Program-made: the position numbers and the translations under genes | Shown here: positions 44,864 through 53,969 of the stretch, piece after piece | Layout of the letters: each line of letters begins with the position of its first letter | Position numbering within the stretch: the first letter of the stretch is position 1 | Source: CAVZAB01 sp963773155 | Lineage (GTDB): Bacteria > Pseudomonadota > Alphaproteobacteria > Rhizobiales > Beijerinckiaceae | Length of the DNA stretch: 64,000 nucleotides | Assembly (NCBI GenBank): GCA_963773155.1 | Contig: CAVZAB010000005.1 | Coordinates: forward strand, 62,001-126,000 | Direction of reading: 5' to 3' | The notes under the pieces: model-generated | Databases searched by the model: none | The model's input: only the letters and a program-made list of their open reading frames with translations | Told to the model about the DNA's origin: nothing

Positions 44864-45331
44864 TGGTTCTGGTCCCTTTCCTTGCCCGACAGTGACGGCA
44901 CCCAATCGCTTTGATTGAAGCACCTGCAACAAGCGCTCAGACGCACCAGTGGCACTTGGCAAGAATCATTTTTGAATAAGTCCTCTTGGATCATTACTCG
45001 ACTTCGTTCGGACGTGGGACAGCACAGAAGAATCATTGCTAAGAGTTTGGGAAGTTGCGCAGGTAAAGTTTGAGCGGAAAATGCACTGGTGATCCGGATC
45101 GGCACACTGGCGATTTTCCGCTAAAAATTGATGCGAAGATTCGCGCTCTCCAGGGCCCGCGACTGCGCGCAGACTCGCCGATTCGCGGCAGATACCGGCA
45201 ATTTTGGCCTTGAACTTCGCCCCGCCCCGCGGTCTGATTGGCAGGGCGCCGGGACATTGCTCGGCGGCGAAGGGCAGACCGATGCCGTGCTCTGTGAACG
45301 ATTCGGGTGACAGGTTTGAGGGAGATAGGCG
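44864..45331. other. Divergent intergenic region, no gene recognised
   Basis: About 470 bp separate the fusion oxidoreductase and the formamidase-like gene. Both need promoters here. TTGACACTTGTATAG near 44815, just inside the oxidoreductase coding region, resembles promoter elements by chance. No operator dyad could be fixed by eye. Confidence 0.35.
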
Positions 45332-46318
45332 ATGGGATGGCAGGAAGGTTCCCACCTGGCAAGGCGAGGCGTTGCCAAAGGCATACCCGGCCGAACGCAT
45401 GAACTGAGCGAGGCGCGCCAGGGGCACTATCATTATGTCTATGGCCCCTATGCCGATCCCGTCCTTCGGATCCTGCCAGGCGACCGTGTAATAGCCGAGA
45501 CCAAGGACGCATTTGAGGGCAAGATTACCAGGGAGTCCGACAGTCCGGCGGCGCGGCTGACCGTGCCATTTCTGAATCCGCAATGCGGTCCGATCGCTGT
45601 CGAAGGTGCCGAAAAAGGTGATGTTCTAGCGGTCAGCATCGAGTTGATCCGCCCGCGAGGGCCGCAACCTGTCGGCACGAGCGCGCTGATCCAGGAATTC
45701 GGCGGTCTGGTCAGTACCGCCCATACCGCGCTCCTCAACGACCCGCTTCCCGAGCGGGTCAAGAAAATGGAGGTGACAGAGCAGGGGGTCAAATTCAACA
45801 GGCGCATCACCTTGCCCTACGAGCCTTTCATCGGCACCTTGGGTGTCAGCCCAGAAATCGAGGCTGTGACGTCGCTGCAGCCGGATTATTGGGGCGGCAA
45901 CATGGACTTGCCGGACGTTGGCCCAGGCGCGATCGTCTATTTTCCTGTCCAACACAAGGATGCCTATCTCTACCTCGGGGATTGCCACGCGACCCAGGGT
46001 GACGGCGAATTGTGCGGGGTCGCGGTGGAAATGGCGGCGACGGTGACAATTTGCGTCGATCTTATCAAGAATTGGCGTATTGCCTGGCCGCGGCTCGAGA
46101 CCGAACGGCTGATTATGGCGATTGGTTCGGCACGGCCGATGGAAGATGCCGCCAGGATTGCTTATCGCGAACTGATTCACTGGCTGGTGGAAGACTTCCA
46201 CTGGGACAAGCTCGAGGCCTATATGTTTTTGAGCCAGGCAGGACGCGTTCGTGTCGGCAATATGGTCGACCCGAAATACACTCTCGGCGCTTCGGTGCTG
46301 AAAACTTATCTTGAGTGA
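45332..46318 (+). CDS. Acetamidase/formamidase family protein
   Basis: 328 aa, cytoplasmic amide hydrolase of the FmdA_AmdA family, which releases ammonia from formamide, acetamide or related small amides. GGGAGA lies before the ATG at 45332. Family features are a His/Tyr-rich N-terminal segment (GHYHYVYGPYADPVLRILPG), LTVPFLNPQCGPIAVEGAEK, WGGNMDLPDVGPGAIVYFP and YLYLGDCHATQGDGELCGVA. The length agrees with the short acetamidase subgroup (~300-330 aa). A monooxygenase-like gene follows in the same direction. A DMFase-like gene and a ruined nitrilase gene elsewhere in the window share the C-N bond theme. Confidence 0.9.
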   Translation: MGWQEGSHLARRGVAKGIPGRTHELSEARQGHYHYVYGPYADPVLRILPGDRVIAETKDAFEGKITRESDSPAARLTVPFLNPQCGPIAVEGAEKGDVLAVSIELIRPRGPQPVGTSALIQEFGGLVSTAHTALLNDPLPERVKKMEVTEQGVKFNRRITLPYEPFIGTLGVSPEIEAVTSLQPDYWGGNMDLPDVGPGAIVYFPVQHKDAYLYLGDCHATQGDGELCGVAVEMAATVTICVDLIKNWRIAWPRLETERLIMAIGSARPMEDAARIAYRELIHWLVEDFHWDKLEAYMFLSQAGRVRVGNMVDPKYTLGASVLKTYLE

Positions 46319-46365
46319 GGGTTGCAGTGCGTCATGTCTTCAAAGGCAAGGTTTAGGGGGCCATC

Positions 46366-46677
46366 ATGCTGCACGTTGTCGCGATTATAACCGCCCATCC
46401 CGGCCGGCGCGGCCCACTTCTCGACCTCTTTCGGACGGTCGTCCCGGCGGTGCGCGCTGAGCCCGGCTGCATCGAATATGGCGCGACGGTGGATGCCGAT
46501 GACTTTCAAGGGTTTTCCAAGACTGCGGTCGGCACAGACGCATTCATCGTGGTCGAAAAATGGGCGAGTGCCGAGGCGTTGGAGGCGCATGCAGCCGCTG
46601 CCCACATGAGCGATTACGCGGCCAAGGCCAAAGCCCTGATCGCCAGTCGGGTCATCCACGTACTTTCACCGGCCTGA
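46366..46677 (+). CDS. Antibiotic biosynthesis monooxygenase (ABM) family protein
   Basis: 103 aa, ferredoxin-like dimeric alpha/beta barrel. LHVVAIITAHPGRRGPLLDL, VRAEPGCIEYGATVDADDF and FIVVEKWASAEALEAHAAAA match the ABM pattern. Members act as quinol monooxygenases, heme-degrading proteins or have no known activity. It starts 47 bp after the formamidase gene, likely the same transcript, and converges with the cupin gene, stops 11 bp apart. Confidence 0.9.
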   Translation: MLHVVAIITAHPGRRGPLLDLFRTVVPAVRAEPGCIEYGATVDADDFQGFSKTAVGTDAFIVVEKWASAEALEAHAAAAHMSDYAAKAKALIASRVIHVLSPA

Positions 46678-46688
46678 GGCGGCCAAGG

Positions 46689-47093
46689 CTATTGGCTGCG
46701 CAGCCCACGCCACGGCACTTCGTCGGCGACTTCGACCACGCCATAGCCGATTTCGCCGATGCATGGGCCGAGAATTGCGATGATACTGACCTCGTCCGTA
46801 CCAACGTTGAAAGAGGCATGAACCATGCCGGCCGGTATAAAGGCGGCGTCCCCCGGACCCAGTATCCGCTTGTCCCGGTCGACCCATTGCTCGACTTGGC
46901 CAGCGATAACGTAAATGACCTCTTCCTGGTCGGGATGCTTGTGGAAATCATGGCCATTGCCCGGCAAAAATTTCGCATTGATCACCGTCAGTTGCGCCGC
47001 GCCGGTGCTGGTCGGATTGCTGATCCAGCCGAGCCGACCCCAGTCGAGCGAGTCCCATTTGGTCTGACCGCCAGTTATAAATTTTCCGCCCAT
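46689..47093 (-). CDS. Cupin domain protein
   Basis: 134 aa single-domain cupin. The metal-binding motif 1 is HDFHKHPDQEEVIYVIAGQ (two His and Glu) near residues 48-66, and motif 2 is LGPGDAAFIPAGMVHASFNV near 78-97 with the final His. It may be a small metal-dependent dioxygenase, isomerase or ligand sensor. It diverges from the proline-racemase-family gene (138 bp between starts) and converges with the ABM gene. No more specific call is possible. Confidence 0.9.
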   Translation of the reverse strand: MGGKFITGGQTKWDSLDWGRLGWISNPTSTGAAQLTVINAKFLPGNGHDFHKHPDQEEVIYVIAGQVEQWVDRDKRILGPGDAAFIPAGMVHASFNVGTDEVSIIAILGPCIGEIGYGVVEVADEVPWRGLRSQ

Positions 47094-47230
47094 GCCTTGC
47101 CTCCTGCATTGCCACCGGCCGTTCGCTCCATGCTATCCCAACCATCCGAGGAAATGCGAGGCTTTGACAAGCCATACCTGTCATCTAGACGACGGGCATT
47201 TGCAGAAGTCGCAGAAGAGGAGGGTGGTCC

Positions 47231-48304
47231 ATGAGATTTTCGGTCGACGCGATCGATACCCATGTCCAGGGTGATCATGGACGGGTGGTGCTCGGCGGCG
47301 GCTTCGGCGTCCTCCAGGCACCGGGCGCCACAATGTTCGAGAAGATGCGCAACTTCGAACGCGATTCAGACTGGTTTCGTCTGTTCATGTTGCGTGAGCC
47401 GCGCGGTAACCCTGTCAGTTGCGTCAATCTCGTCGTCCCCCCCTGCGACCCGCGCGCCGATGCCGGGTTCATCATCATGGAACAACAGCGAACCTATCCG
47501 GCGATGTCCGGCACCAACGCGGTCGCGGTTGCGACAGTTCTCCTGGAAACCGGGATCGTCCCGATTACGGGACCGGTCACCGAGCTCTTGCTAGAGCCGC
47601 CCGCCGGCCTGATCAAGGTGCGGGCGCATTGCAACAATGGCCGCGTCAACCGAGTCGATCTCGTCAATGTCGACTCGTTCTGCACGGCCCTTGACGTTAC
47701 CATCGACGTACCGGGTTGCGGACGCCTTAAAGCTAGCGTCGCATTTGGCGGCATGGTCTATGTCGTCGTCGACGCCCGGGCGCTCGGTTTCGACATTCGT
47801 CCCGGCGAAGGCAGGGCGATCCGCGATACCGCTCTGGCGATCGCCTCTGTTGCGAGCAAGGCCATTGGTTTCCGACATCCGCTAAACACCGGTATGCATG
47901 CCATTGAGGGCGTCGTTCTGTTGCGCATGCCGGATCATACAGGCGGCAATATCAGACAGGCGCCGGTGACCATTTCCGGCCAGATCGGCCGCACCCCAGC
48001 CGGAACGGCCTGCTCTGCCACGATGGCCGTGCTGTATGCCCGCGGCGAACGGGCTTGCGGCGATAGTTTTGTCATCGACGGCATGTTCGACAATCCCTTT
48101 CACTGCCGGATCGTTGCCGAGACCGAAGTTGGATCGATCAAGGCAATCGTGCCGGAAATCGGCGCGAGGGCCTTCATAACCGCCTACAGCCGCTATGTCC
48201 TGCAAGAGGACGATCCTTTTCCACAAGGCCTCATGGTCGGCGACCTCTGGTCGATGGCCGACGACAATTCACCGGCCTCAAAGCTTTCTTCAGCCCGCCG
48301 GTAG
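47231..48304 (+). CDS. Proline racemase family protein with non-canonical active-site residues
   Basis: 357 aa, full length for the proline racemase / hydroxyproline epimerase / trans-3-hydroxyproline dehydratase superfamily. The scaffold is clear: MRFSVDAIDTHVQGDHGRVV, DAGFIIMEQQRTYPAMSGTN and GRTPAGTACSATMAVLYARG. In characterised racemases and epimerases the two bases are Cys in MCGH and SPCGT; dehydratases use Cys and Thr; some epimerases use Ser and Cys. Here the first position is Ser93 and the second Ala257. It may be a different lyase or a non-catalytic homologue. AGAGGAGG lies upstream of the ATG. No proline catabolic genes adjoin it. Confidence 0.87.
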   Translation: MRFSVDAIDTHVQGDHGRVVLGGGFGVLQAPGATMFEKMRNFERDSDWFRLFMLREPRGNPVSCVNLVVPPCDPRADAGFIIMEQQRTYPAMSGTNAVAVATVLLETGIVPITGPVTELLLEPPAGLIKVRAHCNNGRVNRVDLVNVDSFCTALDVTIDVPGCGRLKASVAFGGMVYVVVDARALGFDIRPGEGRAIRDTALAIASVASKAIGFRHPLNTGMHAIEGVVLLRMPDHTGGNIRQAPVTISGQIGRTPAGTACSATMAVLYARGERACGDSFVIDGMFDNPFHCRIVAETEVGSIKAIVPEIGARAFITAYSRYVLQEDDPFPQGLMVGDLWSMADDNSPASKLSSARR

Positions 48305-49333
48305 GATTCCATGTCAAGACAATCGCCGCGAGGTCGGCTCGATAATTGGCGCCATTTGGGTGGGGGTTGGGTACCACTATGATTTGAAGAGTAGGATCGG
48401 CAAATCGGGATTGGCGTCGGCGGAAACCTTCATTGCCCTAACCGGCACAATCTTACTTGTTCTCACCAAAGCCGGTGCGCCGACAATGCCGCACTGGCGG
48501 TCCGGTCGAAGGCCCAAGCCTTGCCAGGCCGAAGTGCCGAATTCTCATCGAGCCAGCGCAAATGGTCGTTTGCGGCCCTGGGCGCCGCGCGATTGGCCGT
48601 CGGTCGCCCGCCCAACGACGGCTCGGCCGCCGCCAGTCCCCTGGTTGCCTTAGGCCAACGGGTTCCCGGCGTCGCAAAGGCAACCACGTCTCCTTCGTCA
48701 AGGGAAAAAAAGATGCAGCGATTGGTCGCGGCAACACCGGCCTCCACCATGCACGTGAACGAAACCACGGCCCAATAACAAGCGCCAACCCTGGGTTCGC
48801 GACAAACGGTCGGAATCCAAGATTGCCAATGCCCCGTCATAGACACCAACGCGAGTGTCCTTTGCCTCCGACCGGGTTCATGCAAGTTTGAAGCCGAGTT
48901 GAGTTTCATCGCGGAAATTCCCAGGCGAGAGCGTCCGTACTTGTCGCGGCGGTCTGATCGCGCTCGCTGCCATGCTGGGCCTGCAGACCAGCAGCGGCTA
49001 CCCTTTTCAAGGCTGGCCTGCAGAGGATGATGGCAGCCGACACCATCGAGCGCTTTCTTGGCCGAGGCGGCAATGATTGGTCGGCACACACCGCCGACCG
49101 GCGGCCACTAGTTGCGGCAAATAGCTCTATGGACCTGCGTGCCCCCCAAATCAGCAGTTGCTTCACTGAAACGCGGGGCGCGTTGCCGATGGCCAGGAGC
49201 GGCGAATGGACTGGAGCAAGACCGCCCCGAAAAGGAACCAAAATAGGGTCAAATCGGCGCCCGGAAGTGGAAAAATTCCGGCTGCAGACCAGCCTTTCGT
49301 GGTAAGGCTGCTGCGGAGCAGGGGACTAGCAGG
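48305..49333. other. Gene-poor stretch, probably eroded coding sequence
   Basis: About 1 kb without a recognisable gene. A minus-strand frame at 48463-49089 is open for 208 codons, but its translation shows no leader, domain or motif I know. Composition resembles coding DNA, so it may be the trace of a lost gene. It marks the left edge of a zone rich in ruined genes. Confidence 0.45.
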
Positions 49334-51126
49334 ATGACCGAGACCCGAAAGCTTGCGGCAATCCTTGCTGCGGATGTCGTCGGATACAGTCGACTCGCGG
49401 GGGCCGACGAGGATCGAATATTGGCGCGGCTGCGTGCGCTGCGCAGTGACTTGATCGATCCCACTATCGCCGTACACAAGGGGCGAGTGGTCAAGCGCAC
49501 AGGCGACGGCGCACTCGTCGAGTTTCGCAGCGTTGTCGACGCCGTTCGCTGTGCCATTGAAGTGCAGAACGGCATGGTCGAGCGCAATGCCGGCCTGCCG
49601 CCGGAACGCCGCATCGAGTTTCGGATCGGCATTCATCTCGGCGACGTGGTCGAAGAGAGCGACGGCGACTTGATGGGCGATGGAGTCAATATCGCTTCGC
49701 GATTGGAGGGTGTCGCATCGCCCGGAAGCATTTGTCTCTCGGAAGACGCCTATCGCCAGGTGAAGGCGAGGCTCGATCTCACGGTCAGCGATCTTGGCGA
49801 GACCAAACTCAAGAATATTGCCGACCCAATGCGAGTCTATTCGCTTGCGGTTGGCCAAGCCGCAATGGCGCAGCCCGCATTGCAGGCAGAAAGCGTTGCG
49901 TCAGCCGGTGCAAGTGCGGGGCTGCCGACAAGCCATCGATTGCCGTGCTGCCGTTCACAATATGTCCGGAGATCCAGAGCAGGAGTATTTCGTCGACGGA
50001 ATGGTCGAGGACATCATTACGGCCCTTTCCCGATTCAATCAGCTATTCGTAATTGCCCGAAATTCGACCTTTACCTACAAGGGTCGGGCGGTCGACGTCC
50101 GTCAGGTCGCCAAGGAACTGGGCGTGCGTTACGTGCTGGAGGGTGGTGTCCGCAAAGTCGGGAAGCCGGTTGCGCATCACAGGCCAGTTGATCGACGCGG
50201 CGACTGGTGCCCATCTGTGGGCAGACAGGTTCGACGGCGGCTTGGACGATGTCTTTGATCTGCAGGACAAGATCACCGCCAAGCGTGGTCGGCGCGATCG
50301 AACCGACGATGCGCAAGGCAGAGATCGAACGGGCACGTCGAAAGCCGGTCGAAAATCTTGACGCCTATGATCTCTATCTTCGTGCTCTGCCCCATGTCTA
50401 CGCCATGCGACCGGATGAAAATCTGCTTGGGCATCGACTTGCTCAACAAGGCGATCGAACTCGAGCCGACTTATGCTCCGGCGTTGGCCCATGCCGCATG
50501 GTGCTATGAGCAACGGAACACGCGAGCATGGCCCTCCGCCAGCGCAGACGATGCGGAGAACTGCGATCGCGCTGGCTCGCCGAGCACTTGCCGCGGGCAG
50601 CGACGATGCGGTTGCGGTGGTCCTGCCGGCTTTGTCCTAGTGATGGTGGCGCGGGACTATCGCGCCGGTCTCGACGCCGTGCGTCGCGCGGTCGAGCGAA
50701 ACCCAGGTTCGGGGTTCGTCAACTTTATTGCGGGCACCGCGCTGGTCTTCGGTGACTATCCGAAAGAGGCTTTGGTTGTCCTTCAGCGAGCCATGGCTCT
50801 CGGTCCGCTGGATCCCAGTTTCTATCATGTATCTGATGGTGGCTGGATGGGCCCAGCTCTTCAGCGGTCGCCCCGAACGAGGCCTTGGAATTGGCCGAAC
50901 GTTCGCTGGCCCTCAATTCCGAATGGGACTCGACCTATTGGGGCATGATTCCCGCCTATGTTCAACTTGACCGCTTGCCGGAGGCGCAGAGCTACGCTGC
51001 CAAAGTTTCTGTCACTGGCACCCGGAATGACGGTTTCCGGGCTGCGACGAGCTTCTGCCTATTCGGAACCAATCGTCGCTGGAGATGGTCCTCGACGGTT
51101 TGCGAAAGGCCGGTCTGCCGGAATAA
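49334..51126 (+). pseudogene. Class III adenylate/guanylate cyclase with TolB-like and TPR tail, multiply frameshifted
   Basis: The first ~185 codons are intact: RKLAAILAADVVGYSRLAGA, VVKRTGDGALVEFRSVVDAV and IGIHLGDVVEESDGDLMGDG, a class III cyclase domain. Beyond that the frame changes repeatedly. DKPSIAVLPF, then MSGDPEQEYFVDGMVEDIIT, then GQLIDAATGAHLWADRFDGG, then RKPVENLDAYDLYLRALPH, then YRAGLDAVRRAVERNPGSG and AERSLALNSEWDSTYWGMIP appear in successive frames, ending DGLRKAGLPE at 51126. This is the usual order of cyclase, TolB-like amino domain and TPR repeats (~590 aa). At least six lesions in ~1.2 kb indicate genuine decay, although the cyclase half could still be made. Confidence 0.85.
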
Positions 51127-51930
51127 GCGGGCGGTTCAAAAACCTTGGCAGTAGACCGGGGATGCCGTCGCGTCTGCGGGTGGCGCCCCAACGGATTGAC
51201 TGATGGATCGGCACGACAGGGCCTAAACCTGCGAGTTCGGCCGGTCCGCGGCCTGGTAGAGATGACTAGGCTAATACGACACACGCGCAGCCGCGAGTGA
51301 GACCCACATTGACAGATGATTTTGCGCCGCTCGTCCGGCGATGCCGACCGGCGGCCCCAACTCGTGCCCGCTGCCGACGGCAGCCCCGGAGACCTCAACG
51401 CCAATCCAGAGGTCAATCACTTTGCAGGTGCCGCGGCAAGTTCCGATTTCTCGGGCACTTCATGAACCACTGCTTCCGCTTTACGGCACGCCTTCGACGA
51501 AGAACGCTGTGGTTCACTGTGCTCGATCTGGACAATGGCATGGTAGGCGGGCGAGTCGGCCTCTGCTAGTTCGGCTCTGTCAAACATAATGACGCCTTAG
51601 CATTTCGGAGCCGCACCTTCGAGCGCCACGGCTTTGCCGGACTTTAAGATAAAACTCCGCCGAGCGGCAGAAGAGTTCCGGGCAGGTGCTGAACGAATCT
51701 CCGAGTTTGGAGGGGGCCGGCTTTTCAAGTTCGGCAATAAAGTATCCCCGTCCGGGCTTGATTTGCTGCGCGTGAATGGTGCTGCCGGCAACGAGTTCGA
51801 TCACGGCGCTGGCGAACGACGCGAGCGCAAATCTGCAGCTGGCACTTATAGAGGATTGCCTGCAAAGTGGGCGACAAAGTTTGGGGCTGCCAATTCCAAT
51901 TTGCGCGCTGGACCCAAAAGGATCAAAATT
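51127..51930. other. Stretch without a recognisable gene
   Basis: About 800 bp between two pseudogenes. Short open frames on both strands carry no known motif. Probably eroded sequence; no repeat or insertion-sequence ends were detected by eye. Confidence 0.45.
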
Positions 51931-52820
51931 ATGGCTGAGGCCGATAAACAGTCTTTGACAGGGCCGACCAGTCGTGTCGCAGTCGTCCAGGCCGCCCCTG
52001 TTGCCTTTGACACGACGCGCACCCTAGAAAAAACTGGCCGATCTAATCGGTGACGCTCGTCAAAGGGGGCCAAATTGGCGCCTTTTTCCTGAAGCCTTTG
52101 TCTCGGTCTATCCGCGTGGCCCTGGGGTTGGGGCCGTAGTGGGATCTCGGACCGCAGAGGGCCGGGAACAGTTCCGTCTCTATTGGGACAGTGCGATTAA
52201 TGTTCCAGGCCCGGAGTTTGACCAACTCGCCAAGCTAGCGACGCAAAATCAGATTTATCTCGTCATCGGAGTGATGGAGCGCGACGGAGGCACCCATTAT
52301 TGCACGGTGCAAGATGGCCGGTATCTTGGCAAACATGGAAAGCTAATGCCGACGGCGATAGAACGGCTAATTTGGGGCCTTGGCGATAGTTCGACTCTGC
52401 CTGTGATCAACACAGACATCGGACGGGTCGGCGCCGTTATCTGCTGGGAGAATTATATGCCTCTTCTGCGAACCGCCATGTATGCAAAGGGAATAGAGAT
52501 TTGCTGCGCCGCGACGGCCGACGGTCGTGAGACTTGGCTGCCTACGGTGCGACAGATGGCGCAGGAAGGTCGATGTTTCGTCCTTTCCTGTAATCAATCA
52601 ATTCGCCCGTCACCGTGACTACCCGGTTGATTATCCTTCTGCATTCGGTGAGGATCCCGAAACAAATCTTTCACGGGGTGGAAGCTGCATTGTCGGGCCG
52701 CTTGGGCAGATCCTCGCTGGTCCAGATGGCGGGACGATCTTGACCTCGGCTGACGAGACGAGCCGCACCCCGGTTTCCTTCCGCACCACCGCGACGGTTG
52801 AGGCCGAAAAATTCGTATAA
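51931..52820 (+). pseudogene. Nitrilase, multiply frameshifted
   Basis: An aliphatic/aryl nitrilase (nitrile to carboxylate plus ammonia) is traceable from the ATG at 51931. TSRVAVVQAAPVAFDTTRTL stands in frame one. The next frame gives KLADLIGDARQRG and then PEAFVSVYPRGPG with the catalytic Glu. The frame of 52139-52618 gives GKHGKLMPTAIERLIWGLGD with Lys and VGAVICWENYMPLLRTAMYA with the Cys. A further frame gives INQFARHRDYPVDYPSAFGE and RGGSCIVGPLGQILAGPDGG. All three catalytic residues survive, but at least two frameshifts and a small deletion (before GRYLGKHGK) disrupt it, and the C-terminus past GGTILT is eroded. Confidence 0.87.
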
Positions 52821-53140
52821 CGAGTTCGGCGAATGGTACGTAGTGCAAGGGCTACACATGGGACTACCGCTTGAGGTTGGAGAACGGAATTAGCGGTCAC
52901 AGAATTCAATTGGCCGCTTACAGACGGAATGCGGACATGCCTGCTTGCAAGGCCAATTGGAATTCGGCTGCGGGTTAAAGTCGCCGAGGTACCAGCTGAC
53001 ATTGGTGGCAATGCGGTTCCTTTTGATGGTACCCCTCGCAACGGCAAATCCACAGGCGCCGTCTGTCAGCGCTGGCGATTAGACAGAGTGCGCCATGCCC
53101 GCCCACAGGGCGCAGGACTCCACCCCGGAGTCTCAGCGCA
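52821..53140. other. Intergenic stretch with an imperfect inverted repeat
   Basis: About 320 bp with no gene recognised; it contains the inverted repeat at 52902-52965 and follows the eroded nitrilase end. Confidence 0.4.
52902..52965. repeat. Imperfect 14/15-bp inverted repeat
   Basis: GAATTCAATTGGCC (52902-52915) and GGCCAATTGGAATTC (52951-52965) are reverse complements apart from one extra G, with 35 bp between the arms. There is no T-run, so it is not an obvious terminator. It could be a relic of a mobile-element end or an operator. Confidence 0.5.
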
Positions 53141-53461
53141 TCAGCGTCCTGGCGGCCGATAATCGACAGTCTTCTTGCCCGCCTTGTCCATGTCCTCAGG
53201 CGAGATGAGCACCACCGTCTTGACGGTCGCGCCGCCACCCTGGTTGACGGCAAGCGCTATGGCGGCAACGGTTACGCTGTCGGGCACATCCACAATGACG
53301 TACGCATCGACATCGCCGAAAGCGTAATAGAAGGTCTCTAGCTTACCGCCCAAGGCCTCTAGCATTTTCGCAACGGCAGTGCGACGTCCGGTGCCGCCTT
53401 CGCGGGCAACTCCCTTGGCGCCCTCCACCGTGTAATGCGTTTCGAAAAGATATTTGGCCAT
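53141..53461 (-). CDS. GYD domain protein
   Basis: 106 aa from the ATG at 53461 with GGGAGGGC just upstream; a longer in-frame start at 53512 is less likely. The small alpha/beta GYD pattern is clear: AKYLFETHYTVEGAKGVARE, LEALGGKLETFYYAFGDVDA (the GYD-type motif reads FGDVDAYV) and ATVKTVVLISPEDMDKAGKK. Proteins of this ferredoxin-like fold are widespread in soil bacteria and have no established function. It stands alone between the nitrilase ruin and the TPR gene. Confidence 0.85.
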   Translation of the reverse strand: MAKYLFETHYTVEGAKGVAREGGTGRRTAVAKMLEALGGKLETFYYAFGDVDAYVIVDVPDSVTVAAIALAVNQGGGATVKTVVLISPEDMDKAGKKTVDYRPPGR

Positions 53462-53969
53462 GTTGCCCTCCCGAGTGAGCCTATCCGCTGGTGATTTAGA
53501 AGTTCCCGGCACGCGGTTAGCCAGGCCAAACCACTCTGCGCTATTTTTTGGCGGGAGTTCCGAGTTGGGCTCAATTGCCGGCGACGCGCGCGCCGAAAGC
53601 TACCCCACTAGTCCCAGCCGGCATTGGTTTGGAGCAACGCGACGAAATTGCGCGGGTCAGAAGGGTCGACCACATATCAGGCCGCCGATCAAGCCGAGTA
53701 GAATGGACAAGGAAAGCTAACCGAGGCGCCGAAACCTTCACCGCCTGGCGGCGGAGTTTTAGGGCGCCGATAGGGTGATCCACGAAGAACGGATCCTCAA
53801 GGCGGAGGCGCTGCCAGTTTCCAGTTCATGGGACACGAAAGCTTCGTCGTCCAGGATCTCGTGTCAGGGCCGCAAGACCTTCGCTTTCACCGTGAGCGCT
53901 GGCCGACGCCGAAAGGGGCAACAATCATCGCGCCGCCCGCGCAGGTGCGACCTGGCACCATCGCCACTA
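53462..53969. other. Intergenic stretch, no gene recognised
   Basis: About 510 bp upstream of the GYD gene and downstream of the TPR gene. The frames present carry no identifiable motif. The GYD promoter should be in its left end. Confidence 0.4.

Noticed and set aside
48463..49089. 208-codon minus-strand gene
   Set aside because: No motif, leader or sensible amino-acid pattern; listed only as part of an unassigned stretch.
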